Of a stretch of 64,000 bases of DNA, positions 1 through 7,582 are shown in pieces. Numbering within the stretch: the first letter of the stretch is position 1; every line of letters starts with the position of its first letter. The position numbers were made by a program, and so were the translations under genes. The notes beneath the pieces are model-generated. The model did not search any database, had not been told where the DNA came from, and worked only from the letters and a program-made list of their open reading frames with translations. The DNA is from CALAZP01 sp964410725 (lineage in GTDB: Bacteria > Bacteroidota > Bacteroidia > Chitinophagales > Saprospiraceae), in NCBI GenBank assembly GCA_964410725.1, contig CAYPID010000001.1, forward strand, positions 248,001-312,000, written 5' to 3'.

Positions 1-667
1 CAAACTGGCTGGCTGCATTTGGGATTTTTTCTCCTCCTGTCATTAAAAGTCTCAATGAGAGACCATTTGCCAGTTTTATCCATCCATTTGAGTCACCATT
101 GTAAATTGGGTCACCAGAGATACTACCAGAACCACCCAAAAGCGTTCTCGCCTCATTCAATTGAGCCAAAAGGTCTTCGTAAATTAAATCTTGACCATCA
201 TATGCTGGCGTGAAGTTATTTTCAGCTCCTTTTATGGCATTAAAGTATGGAATGTCTCCATAGGCATTGGTCAGAGTGGCAAAAATCCAAGCTTTAACTA
301 CTTTAGCTGCACCTTCCATTTGATTATTACCTGTCTGCCTTGCAATTTCTTCTACTGCTAAAATATCTGTTAAACTTTCATAGAGGCCTTCCCATACAGT
401 AGGAAAAGCATTCCAATTATAAGCATCGACTTCCGTACGAAGGGTCTTTGCAGTCAATTGCCCAATATTATTTCCTAACAAAAAGGATTCCGTAACCATT
501 GTATTCACTGCATTCCTTACACCTGAGGTAAAGAGAACATCAGGGCTAACTACTGTTGGTTCATTTGGGTTTTCATTAAATGTTTCAAATTGATTACAAG
601 CTGGAATGAGACCAATTGTGGTAACAATTCCGATTGTAAATGCTATTCTATTGATATAACTCATCAT
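1..667 (-). CDS. SusD/RagB-family nutrient-binding lipoprotein (partial, N-terminal part)
   Basis: The reading frame starts at ATG 667 and runs off the left edge, so only about 222 N-terminal residues are present. It opens with a lipoprotein signal peptide (hydrophobic stretch ending in LIPAC, so Cys about residue 26 would be lipidated), followed by NQFETFNENPNEPTVVSP, the typical start of a mature SusD/RagB protein. The stretch AAKVVKAWIFATLTNAYGDI is the conserved TPR-like helix with the family's 'YGDIPY' signature. SusD proteins sit on the cell surface as a lid over a SusC TonB-dependent transporter and capture the substrate. The gene lies 21 bases downstream of susC on the same strand, the usual order. 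The start could also be the second ATG at 664. The substrate cannot be read from the sequence; no glycosidase is visible in the window. Confidence 0.93.
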   Translation of the reverse strand, partial: MMSYINRIAFTIGIVTTIGLIPACNQFETFNENPNEPTVVSPDVLFTSGVRNAVNTMVTESFLLGNNIGQLTAKTLRTEVDAYNWNAFPTVWEGLYESLTDILAVEEIARQTGNNQMEGAAKVVKAWIFATLTNAYGDIPYFNAIKGAENNFTPAYDGQDLIYEDLLAQLNEARTLLGGSGSISGDPIYNGDSNGWIKLANGLSLRLLMTGGEKIPNAASQF

Positions 668-688
668 TATTATCTTTTTTGTTTTTGA

Positions 689-3600
689 TTAAAATCCGGC
701 ACTAATAGAAAATCCTATGCTTCTTGTAGATGGTAATTGGGTACTTTCAAAACCATTTACAAATAGCCCGTTTCTAATTGAATAGGTTTCTGGATCTATT
801 GTGGGGACATTAGTAAACAGCAATAGATTTCTTCCCACAAGTGATAATCTCAACGTACTGATTTTAGCTTTTGATAATTTTTCCGAAGGAATAGAGTATC
901 CTATGCTCAACTCCCTTAATTTAAAGTAAGTCGCATCATAGGTAGCAGCCTCTATATTATCTCTATTAAAGCCGTTCCCGTAATAATTGTAAAAGTACCC
1001 TGTATATCCTGCTCCACCGGGCTGTACGACTACGTCATTTTCAGATAATTCACTATCTGCAATTACACCATCTTCATTAGCATCAATCCAATTCCATCCG
1101 GGGCCAACGACTCCTCCTTCTGATTCCAAAGTATAGACTGGTTCTCCAGCTGCATCATAAGAAACAGAGTGAACTCTTCTACCTTCTAAAGTAGATAGGT
1201 CCAACAATGGATCATCATTATTTGTAATAGCCCCTCCTGTATTGTAAAGAGCATGAGACCTACTATAGATTTTTCCTCCAATTTGACCATCGATTAGAAA
1301 TCCTATACTCAAATTTCCAAGTGAAAATTCGTTAAATAGTCCGATTCTCAAGTCCGGTTGATAGGAACCAGCAGATACTTTTTCCTTGGTTAACAAAGGC
1401 AATCCATTCACATGGATGATTCTTCCATCAGGACCTCTTTCGAACCCTAAACCATATAATTGACCTAACAACTCTCCTTTTTCAGCTACATATTCCAAGT
1501 CGGCACCCCCCTCATCTCCAGGAAAAACATCAGCTATAATTGAATATCTGCCACTTTCAATGACCGCTGGTAAAGATTCAACTATTGCTCTGTTGTGACC
1601 TAAGTTCAATGTAGCGTCCCAAGAGAACCTCGGCTGATCAATCACCCTTCCACTTAGTAATACCTCTATTCCTTTGTTTCGTATTTCCCCCCCATTCGTC
1701 AAATTAAAATCATATCCGCTCGTTTTTGCAATTGGCAAAAAGATGACCTGATTGAAGGAAAGCATATTATAATAGGTGGCATCTAATTGCAATCTATTTC
1801 CAAACATTCTGATATCAGCGCCAAACTCAACTGCTGAAGTCTTTTCATTAGTAAGATTGGCGTCCGCTATGGTATTACCAGTTGTAAATACTGAATTACT
1901 TCCAAATGAAGCTTGTGGTGTAAACGTATTGCCAAAGGCATAAGGAGGCGCCCCATTTCCTACTTCTGCATAAGCTGCTTTAAACTTCAAAAAGGATAAA
2001 GCTCTGCCGGGAGCCAAATCCATTAACTCAGAAGCTATGAAACTAGCAGATACTGAGGGGTATCCAAAGTCAAAATTGGAGTTTTCTATTCCTACAATCG
2101 GATTCACAAGAGTACTATTCCAGTCATGTCTGTAGGTAGCATCTACATATAGAAAATTCTTATAGGCAAAGGTTCCTAGGGCAAAAAGGCTATTAATCCC
2201 AGTTTGCGTTTTTTGAGATTCCACCAATACATTAGACCTCGAATTTGATAAGGTATAAATACTCTCACTAGTCCCAAAAAATTTCAATTGGGGATTGTTA
2301 GCAATCAGGTAGTTAGCATTTTGCCGCATCAAGTTTCCCCCCGCCTTTATATCGAATGTCAAATCTCTGGTCCTGTCCGTGTGGTATCCCAATAAAATTT
2401 CTTTGTTGGTCTCAGAAAATGAAATCTCATCTTCTCGATAACTCCCTTGTAAAACACCTTTTGTTGAAGGGGCTCTTTTATATTGACGACCTTCATTGAC
2501 CACATCTGCACCATATCTAAAGCGAATATTTAATCGATCTGTGATGTCGTAATCAATTTGGAAATTACCCATTAATCTATTGCTATTAAAAGCATTGGTG
2601 TTCTCGTTGGCAATGAACCATGGATTATTTACCCATAAATTTTCTACATATCTTTGGTTATATCCCTCTTGGCCTGGTTGCCAATAATCTCTAAGATCAT
2701 CAATTTCAACTTGTCTGGGATACCATAACCATCCGTACATAACCGAAGATGATTCATCATATCCCGCATTGGGTACATTGTCAGAGGCCGAATTGACATA
2801 CATTGCATTCAATCTGGTTCTCAACTTTCCATCAAATAAAGTTTTACCCAAACTAGCGGTGAAAGTATTTCTGTTCAAATTGGTGTTAGGGACAATCCCT
2901 CTTTTGGCTAAATTAGTGAAAGATAATCTGCTATCTCCCGTTTCATTGGCGTTGGTTATAGCAATATTATTGATGGCAGTTACTCCTGTTCTAAAAAAGT
3001 TTCGAACATTGTCTTCAGCTGGAGTAAAGGGAGCTGGTTGGCCATTAGAATTAAATTGCTTAATAAGTTGACCGTTCATTCTAGGTCCCCAGTTTTCACC
3101 ATAGGCCTCATAATACTCATTAGCACCGATATAATTTGAGCCATTAGCGTAAGAGTATTTACCATCTCCTCCAAAGCCATATTCATTTTGATAGTCTGGT
3201 AATTTTAAAATATCCTCCACTGTTGTAGTTGAATTGATGGATACTCCCCAGCCTTCACTATCTTTTCCAGTAAGTGTTTCAATTAAAATCACGCCATCCG
3301 CTGCTCTTGAACCATATAAGGCCGATGCAGCTGGACCTTTCAAAATATTAATGGAAGCAACATCGTCAGGGTTTACTATTTGGGCTGCATTACCAAAATC
3401 TATGGTAGTGGAACCATTTAATCCGTCATCGAAACTAAATAGGTCATTAGTAATTGGTATCCCATTTACTATAAATAGCGGTTGATTGTTTCCCAAGAGC
3501 GAGGCTGCCCCTCTTATGTTGATATTAGCAGATGCAGTTGGTCCCGCAGCACTTCCTGTGATGTAAACCCCCGAAACCTTTCCCGCCATGGCATTGACCA

Positions 3601-4018
3601 AATTAGTCGGCTTGACTCTAGCGATCTGATTCGCATCTAATTTTTGGACAGAATATCCCAGAGCCTTTTCTGATCGCTCTACTCCTAAAGCAGTAACTAC
3701 CACCTCATCTAGTGATATGCTTTCCTTTAATACTATTTGAAAATCAGATTCTTCCGTTAAGGCTATTAAACTAGTTTGAAAACCAATATAACTTACCTCA
3801 ATTGCCGTTGCCGAAGTAGATACTTCCAGTAGAAACTTTCCATCAAAATCTGAACTAGATCCATTACTAGTACCTACCTCGAGCACATTTGCTCCAATTA
3901 AAGGTTCGTTACTTTCATCTACAATAGTGCCCTGAATAGTACGCGTTTGTGCACTTAAAATGTTTGTAAAACAGACACTTACAATAAAAAATAAAATTCC
4001 ATAAAATCTTTTACACAT
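689..4018 (-). CDS. SusC/RagA-family TonB-linked outer-membrane transporter
   Basis: A 1109-residue SusC-type TonB-dependent receptor, which imports oligosaccharides, peptides or other large nutrients through the outer membrane using TonB energy. Residues 1-23 are a signal peptide ending LSA. Residues about 27-110 form a carboxypeptidase-regulatory-like domain (GTIVDESNEPLIGANVL). The plug follows at about 115-245, with the SusC signature NIRGAASLLGNNQPLFIVNG and LKGPAASALYGSRAADGVI. The rest is a 22-strand barrel, and the protein ends in Phe (SIGFSISAGF), as barrels do. It pairs with the SusD gene directly downstream, so it is expected to form a SusCD complex. No anti-sigma/ECF pair is adjacent and no extended N-terminal signalling domain is seen. 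A MarR regulator gene lies upstream. The length and end-to-end domain order are normal and intact. Confidence 0.96.
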   Translation of the reverse strand: MCKRFYGILFFIVSVCFTNILSAQTRTIQGTIVDESNEPLIGANVLEVGTSNGSSSDFDGKFLLEVSTSATAIEVSYIGFQTSLIALTEESDFQIVLKESISLDEVVVTALGVERSEKALGYSVQKLDANQIARVKPTNLVNAMAGKVSGVYITGSAAGPTASANINIRGAASLLGNNQPLFIVNGIPITNDLFSFDDGLNGSTTIDFGNAAQIVNPDDVASINILKGPAASALYGSRAADGVILIETLTGKDSEGWGVSINSTTTVEDILKLPDYQNEYGFGGDGKYSYANGSNYIGANEYYEAYGENWGPRMNGQLIKQFNSNGQPAPFTPAEDNVRNFFRTGVTAINNIAITNANETGDSRLSFTNLAKRGIVPNTNLNRNTFTASLGKTLFDGKLRTRLNAMYVNSASDNVPNAGYDESSSVMYGWLWYPRQVEIDDLRDYWQPGQEGYNQRYVENLWVNNPWFIANENTNAFNSNRLMGNFQIDYDITDRLNIRFRYGADVVNEGRQYKRAPSTKGVLQGSYREDEISFSETNKEILLGYHTDRTRDLTFDIKAGGNLMRQNANYLIANNPQLKFFGTSESIYTLSNSRSNVLVESQKTQTGINSLFALGTFAYKNFLYVDATYRHDWNSTLVNPIVGIENSNFDFGYPSVSASFIASELMDLAPGRALSFLKFKAAYAEVGNGAPPYAFGNTFTPQASFGSNSVFTTGNTIADANLTNEKTSAVEFGADIRMFGNRLQLDATYYNMLSFNQVIFLPIAKTSGYDFNLTNGGEIRNKGIEVLLSGRVIDQPRFSWDATLNLGHNRAIVESLPAVIESGRYSIIADVFPGDEGGADLEYVAEKGELLGQLYGLGFERGPDGRIIHVNGLPLLTKEKVSAGSYQPDLRIGLFNEFSLGNLSIGFLIDGQIGGKIYSRSHALYNTGGAITNNDDPLLDLSTLEGRRVHSVSYDAAGEPVYTLESEGGVVGPGWNWIDANEDGVIADSELSENDVVVQPGGAGYTGYFYNYYGNGFNRDNIEAATYDATYFKLRELSIGYSIPSEKLSKAKISTLRLSLVGRNLLLFTNVPTIDPETYSIRNGLFVNGFESTQLPSTRSIGFSISAGF

Positions 4019-4055
4019 AATCCTTGAGCTTCATTAAAAAATTAAAATACAAGCG

Positions 4056-4087
4056 CAAAGGTATTACTATTTTGGTTTCTATACAAA
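4056..4087 (-). promoter_or_regulatory. Bacteroidota-type promoter for susC-susD
   Basis: On the minus strand TTTG (4087-4084), a 20-base spacer and TACCTTTG (4063-4056) match the Bacteroidota sigma-ABfr consensus TTTG-N19..21-TAnnTTTG. The -7 box ends 37 bases before the susC ATG at 4018, which leaves a short untranslated leader. The match is seen in the sequence; activity is inferred. Confidence 0.7.
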
Positions 4088-4167
4088 CTATATAGAATAA
4101 CAAGGGAACTGATTTGGTTTCCGATGTAAATGCAACAGGCAATCTATACGAACATAGTTGGTTCAGC

Positions 4168-4182
4168 CCAAATTTAATTTGG
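4168..4182. promoter_or_regulatory. Inverted repeat upstream of susC
   Basis: CCAAATT-T-AATTTGG is a perfect 7-base inverted repeat with a one-base centre, lying between the marR stop codon and the susC promoter, about 80 bases upstream of the -33 box. It runs into TTGGACAT, which shares the heptamer TGGACAT with the larger palindrome upstream of marR. It could be a regulator site; it lacks a T-tract and does not look like a terminator. Confidence 0.35.
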
Positions 4183-4236
4183 ACATATGGCGAGAAGTCA
4201 AAAAAGGATTTTAAAAATAAAGGTTGGAGGATTTAC

Positions 4237-4710
4237 TTAAGGAATTACATCCTCTATAGTAATGAGTGGTGAGGCATCAATTTGCTCTGCCCCCATTATT
4301 TTGACCAGCAAATCTATATTGTGGTGGAGTTCTTTTATCTGATTTTCTGATAACTTAGAAAGTTGTTGAGCTAACTTTTCCTGTAGGGTGGTAGGGGAAG
4401 CTTTTAATAAATCAGCACCTTTGGCTGTAAGAGTGATATTAGTAATTCTGCGATCTCCTTTGTTGGGTAATTTAGCTACCAGACCCTTAGCTTCTAACCG
4501 GCTTAAAATACCCGAGATTGTGCTGGCATTAAGTTTGATGAATTCTTTGATTTGCGAAGCAGATGCTTGGTAATCTGGCCTTTCAGATAAGTATTGCAAA
4601 CATAAAAGCTGGGGGATACTGATTCCATGGGCTTTTTCAATTTTCTTACTCTCCAAATTAATGGAGCGAATGATTTTCCTTAGTTTGACGAGTATATCTA
4701 AATAATCCAT
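4237..4710 (-). CDS. MarR-family transcriptional regulator
   Basis: A 157-residue protein of normal MarR length. These are dimeric winged-helix repressors whose DNA binding is usually released by a small ligand or oxidation. Residues about 50-100 hold the winged helix-turn-helix: ASQIKEFIKLNASTISGILS (recognition helix) and the wing with the DRR motif (NKGDRRITNITLT). The ends, rich in helices, form the dimer interface. The gene lies 218 bases upstream of susC on the same strand, so it may control the SusCD genes, itself, or both. A palindrome at 4775-4790 just upstream of its own promoter is a good candidate for autoregulation. The ligand is unknown. Cysteines are few (one, at about residue 38), so a classical OhrR-type redox switch is not obvious. 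Confidence 0.9.
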   Translation of the reverse strand: MDYLDILVKLRKIIRSINLESKKIEKAHGISIPQLLCLQYLSERPDYQASASQIKEFIKLNASTISGILSRLEAKGLVAKLPNKGDRRITNITLTAKGADLLKASPTTLQEKLAQQLSKLSENQIKELHHNIDLLVKIMGAEQIDASPLITIEDVIP

Positions 4711-4734
4711 ATTTAGGAGTTCAGCTATCAGCTT

Positions 4735-4766
4735 TAAAGGTAATCGCCTTTTTTAAACTTTACAAT
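4735..4766 (-). promoter_or_regulatory. Promoter of the marR-family gene
   Basis: On the minus strand ATTG (4766-4763), a 20-base spacer and TACCTTTA (4742-4735) fit the Bacteroidota consensus with one mismatch in each box. The -7 box lies 24 bases before the marR ATG at 4710. The palindrome at 4775-4790 abuts the -33 side. Confidence 0.5.
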
Positions 4767-4774
4767 GCTCCGAA

Positions 4775-4790
4775 ATGGACATTTGTCCAT
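4775..4790. promoter_or_regulatory. Candidate MarR operator palindrome
   Basis: ATGGACA-TT-TGTCCAT is a perfect 7-base inverted repeat with a two-base centre, 16 bases in all, which is a normal size for a MarR-dimer site. It lies 8 bases upstream of the -33 box of the marR promoter, in an intergenic gap that holds no other protein gene. The palindrome is seen directly; binding by the neighbouring regulator is inference. Confidence 0.55.
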
Positions 4791-4881
4791 ATTCTGGTAA
4801 TTAAGGTAGTAAGAGCAGCAGTAATTAGGGGAATATATCTAATTAATTGGGACTTAGCCGAAAAAAAATGGCGTTAAACAC

Positions 4882-4912
4882 AAAAAGCCTCACTGCAAAA
4901 GTGAAGCTTTTT
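4882..4912 (-). terminator. Terminator after tRNA-Asp
   Basis: AAAAAGC-c-TCACT and AGTGA-a-GCTTTTT can pair around a short loop, with A- and T-runs at both ends, so it could work in either direction. It starts 2 bases past the encoded CCA of the minus-strand tRNA, where a rho-independent terminator is expected. Confidence 0.75.
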
Positions 4913-4914
4913 AT

Positions 4915-4991
4915 TGGCGGTCCGGACGGGACTCGAACCCGCGACCCCATGCGTGACAGGCATGTATTCTAACCAACTGAACTACCGGACC
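4915..4991 (-). tRNA. tRNA-Asp (anticodon GTC), CCA encoded
   Basis: The minus strand folds into a standard cloverleaf: acceptor stem GGTCCGG/CCGGACC, D-arm with GTTCAGTTGGTTAGAA, anticodon stem CATGC/GCATG around loop CTGTCAC with anticodon GTC, and T-arm GCGGGTTCGAGTCCCGT. The discriminator base is G, the identity base of tRNA-Asp, and the 3' CCA is encoded. The body is 74 bases, plus CCA. It is a single-gene unit with its own promoter at 5017-5047 and terminator at 4882-4912. Confidence 0.98.
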
Positions 4992-5016
4992 AATTTCCTC
5001 TCATTCGAGGCGACTG

Positions 5017-5047
5017 CAAAAATAAAATATCTTTCAATTTACTCAAA
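5017..5047 (-). promoter_or_regulatory. Promoter of tRNA-Asp
   Basis: On the minus strand TTTG (5047-5044), 19 bases and TATTTTTG (5024-5017) match the Bacteroidota consensus with the ideal spacing. The -7 box ends 25 bases before the mature 5' end of the tRNA, leaving room for a short leader removed by RNase P. Confidence 0.8.
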
Positions 5048-5107
5048 CATTCTTCTCAAAAAAATTAAAAAAAATCGTTCCACCTCACATTACTAAGGTC
5101 TTATTCG

Positions 5108-5115
5108 TAATTTTG
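5108..5115 (+). promoter_or_regulatory. Possible -7 box for the accA operon
   Basis: TAATTTTG fits TAnnTTTG and lies 54 bases before the accA ATG at 5170. No good TTTG is found at the expected -33 position, so only the -7 element is supported. Confidence 0.4.
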
Positions 5116-5169
5116 CCAAGCATACTATAAGAAACCTAACAGCAATTTCCTTTGCTTAAACCTACTTCT

Positions 5170-6120
5170 ATGATTTTCCTAGAATTTGAAAGACCGTTAG
5201 AGAAACTTTACCAGCAATTAGAGAGTCTGGACGAAGTAACAGATATTGATGTTTCTGAAGCCAAAAAAACGCTAGAGAATAAAATCAAAGCAACCAGAAA
5301 AGAAATTTATTCAAACCTTAGCGGTTGGCAAAGAGTTCAGTTATCAAGACATCCTGAAAGACCTTATACCCTATACTACATCCGAACCATGTGCAAAAAA
5401 TTTATTGAATTGCATGGAGATCGGACCTTCAGGGACGATAAAGCTATTGTAGGTGGGCTTGCTAATCTAGATGGGCAGACTGTTGTTATCATTGGACATC
5501 AAAAAGGCATCAACACCAAGATGCGTCAGTACCGAAATTTTGGAATGGCCAATCCAGAGGGATATCGAAAAGCTTTAAGGCTGATGAAGTTGGCTGAAAG
5601 ATTTAACTTCCCCGTAATAACCCTCATTGATACTCCAGGTGCTTACCCTGGAATAGAAGCAGAAGAAAGAGGTCAGGCAGAGGCAATAGCCAGAAATATG
5701 TTTGAAATGGCAAAGCTTAAAGTACCTATCGTCTGTGTGGTTATAGGGGAGGGTGCCTCAGGTGGAGCAATTGGGATTGGACTGGGAGATCGGGTTTTCA
5801 TGTTAGAGAATACTTGGTATTCTGTAATCTCGCCTGAATCCTGTTCCTCTATCCTGTGGAGAACTTGGGACAACAAAGAGCAAGCAGCTGAAGCGCTCAA
5901 GCTCACTCCTGAACACATGTTAGAATTCGAATTAATCGATGGAATCATTAAAGAACCTCAAGGCGGGGCGCATGCCAATCCTGAAGAAATGGCTAAGCTT
6001 TTGAAAAAGCAATTAAAAAAATCTATCACAGAGCTTCAGGAAATCTCCACAGAAGAAAGAATCAAACAAAGAATTGATAAATATTCGAAGATGGGCCGAA
6101 CCTCATTAGATAATATTTAA
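5170..6120 (+). CDS. accA: Acetyl-CoA carboxylase carboxyltransferase subunit alpha
   Basis: With AccD it forms the carboxyltransferase that moves CO2 from biotin on AccB to acetyl-CoA, giving malonyl-CoA for fatty acid synthesis. The product of 316 residues has the normal AccA length. The N-terminus (MIFLEFERPLEKLYQQL) is the family's helical start; the crotonase-fold core has ELHGDRTFRDDKAIVGGLA, PGAYPGIEAEERGQAEAIA and GEGASGGAIGIGLGD, the oxyanion and CoA-binding elements. An in-frame TTG at 5152 would add six residues (MLKPTS), but ATG 5170 fits the family start better. It is followed 10 bases later by the DUF6913 gene and then dapA, so the three are likely one transcript. AccD, AccB and AccC are not in the window. 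Confidence 0.97.
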   Translation: MIFLEFERPLEKLYQQLESLDEVTDIDVSEAKKTLENKIKATRKEIYSNLSGWQRVQLSRHPERPYTLYYIRTMCKKFIELHGDRTFRDDKAIVGGLANLDGQTVVIIGHQKGINTKMRQYRNFGMANPEGYRKALRLMKLAERFNFPVITLIDTPGAYPGIEAEERGQAEAIARNMFEMAKLKVPIVCVVIGEGASGGAIGIGLGDRVFMLENTWYSVISPESCSSILWRTWDNKEQAAEALKLTPEHMLEFELIDGIIKEPQGGAHANPEEMAKLLKKQLKKSITELQEISTEERIKQRIDKYSKMGRTSLDNI

Positions 6121-6130
6121 TTGCTCATTC

Positions 6131-6664
6131 ATGCAATTAATACACCAAATAAAAACTTATTTTTTTCAAAAAGGGCTGAACCATCGGCAATTACTGCAGG
6201 GTCAAAGTTCAAAGGTCAAACCATTTTCCAAAATCCAAAGTATTGGATTTGTATTCGAAGCCAATAATCACTCTAGTACTAAAACAGCTGTAAACGCCAA
6301 CAAATCTTTAAGTAAAGAAGGGAAAAAAGTCAGCCTGTTAGGTTTTTTCAAAGGTAGTCAGGAAGAGGTTGTCAACTTCAACTTTCCTTTTTTTACTGAA
6401 AAAGATTTGGATTGGTGTGGTCGACCTTTAAAAGGAGAAGCTGCTTCTTTTGCTATGAAAAATTATGATTTACTAATTAACCTTACTCTTGAGTTTAACC
6501 CTCAACTTGAATTTATTTTAGCGACTACTAAAGCCGATTTTAAAGCTGGAAGCAACGCGGGGTCCGTCGATCATTACGACCTAATGGTGGACGTTTCAGA
6601 AAACCCCCAATCAGCCGTATTACTAGAAAAGATATTTTCACTTTTAAAAAATACCATACAATAA
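6131..6664 (+). CDS. DUF6913-like protein
   Basis: A 177-residue protein without signal peptide or membrane segment, expected in the cytoplasm. It resembles the small Bacteroidota family DUF6913, of unknown function, often found near dapA. The visible features are a basic N-terminus, a central alpha/beta region (SIGFVFEANNHSSTKTAVNA, then KKVSLLGFF) and a C-terminal region with LLINLTLEFNPQLEFILATT and the conserved-looking KAGSNAGSVDHYDLMVDVSE. The order of strands and helices suggests a small alpha/beta fold. Its TAA is followed directly by the dapA ATG, so translation of the two is probably coupled. Family assignment is from recalled pattern and gene context rather than from a search, and no function is claimed. 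Confidence 0.7.
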   Translation: MQLIHQIKTYFFQKGLNHRQLLQGQSSKVKPFSKIQSIGFVFEANNHSSTKTAVNANKSLSKEGKKVSLLGFFKGSQEEVVNFNFPFFTEKDLDWCGRPLKGEAASFAMKNYDLLINLTLEFNPQLEFILATTKADFKAGSNAGSVDHYDLMVDVSENPQSAVLLEKIFSLLKNTIQ

Positions 6665-7570
6665 ATGTATAAGCTGCCTTTTGAAGGAACCGGTGTAGCT
6701 TTAGTAACTCCGTTTAAATCTGGAGCAATAGACTATGCCGCCTTAGAAAAAATTATTGAACACGTGATACAAGGAGGCGTGGATTACATTGTTTCCTTGG
6801 GAACTACGGGTGAAGCGGTTAATATCAGCACTGCCGATTGTAATGCCATATTTGAGTTTACCAAAAAAACCGTTAATGAACGTATTCCATTAGTAGCCGG
6901 ACTATTTGGGGGTAATTTCACCATGAAGCTTAAAGAAAGTATGCGGGCTTACAATTTAGACGGGTTTTCTGCTATTATGTCCTCATCGCCAGCCTATATA
7001 AAGCCCAGTCAAGAAGGAATTTTTCAGCACTACTTAGCAATTGCTGATGCCTCTCACCTTCCTGTTATCATTTACAATGTTCCAGGTAGAACCGCTTCCA
7101 ATATTCTTCCAGATACGATTATTAGACTAGCTAATACTAGCGAAAAATTCATTGCAGTTAAAGAAGCAAGTGGAGATTTGCTGCAAGCCATGACTTTAAT
7201 TAAAAATTGTCCAGAACATCTGACTGTCCTTTCTGGAGATGACCCAACGGCATTACCATTTATAGCGATTGGAGGTAAAGGGGTAATAAGTGTCATTGCC
7301 AATGCCTTTCCTAAAGCATTTTCTACCATGGTTAATGCAGCTTTATCTAAAAATTTGGATGCCGCTGTAACTATTAACTCAGCTCTTCTCGATATTCACC
7401 CTCTATTATACAAAGAAGGCAACCCACCCGGCATTAAAGCAGCACTTAATATCCTCGGATTATGCGAAAATGAATTGAGAATTCCCTTAACTGAAGTTTC
7501 CTCTTCGACTTATGAAAACTTAGTAAAGGAAATTAATGCCGCCCAACTTTTACTAAAAAAAGTACTTTGA
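6665..7570 (+). CDS. dapA: 4-hydroxy-tetrahydrodipicolinate synthase
   Basis: It condenses pyruvate with aspartate semialdehyde, the first committed step to diaminopimelate and lysine, and so feeds peptidoglycan synthesis. The 301-residue TIM barrel is of normal length. The Schiff-base lysine is K166 (FIAVKEASGD). The other catalytic residues are visible: T47/T48 in SLGTTGEAV, Y137 and R142 in IIYNVPGRTASN, and Y111, which comes from the neighbouring subunit. All active-site residues are intact, which separates it from the related NAL and KdgA branches, though paralogues in this superfamily are common. It abuts the DUF6913 gene (TAA-ATG junction) and converges with the FadL-like gene 12 bases downstream. 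Confidence 0.96.
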   Translation: MYKLPFEGTGVALVTPFKSGAIDYAALEKIIEHVIQGGVDYIVSLGTTGEAVNISTADCNAIFEFTKKTVNERIPLVAGLFGGNFTMKLKESMRAYNLDGFSAIMSSSPAYIKPSQEGIFQHYLAIADASHLPVIIYNVPGRTASNILPDTIIRLANTSEKFIAVKEASGDLLQAMTLIKNCPEHLTVLSGDDPTALPFIAIGGKGVISVIANAFPKAFSTMVNAALSKNLDAAVTINSALLDIHPLLYKEGNPPGIKAALNILGLCENELRIPLTEVSSSTYENLVKEINAAQLLLKKVL

Positions 7571-7582
7571 AAACTTCAGGTT

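Noticed and set aside
2769..3485. Plus-strand open frames inside susC
   Set aside because: They are antisense to a confidently identified SusC and carry no recognisable domain.
4914..5096. A short plus-strand open frame across the tRNA
   Set aside because: It overlaps tRNA-Asp and its promoter on the opposite strand; its sequence is the well-known spurious translation of an antisense tRNA.
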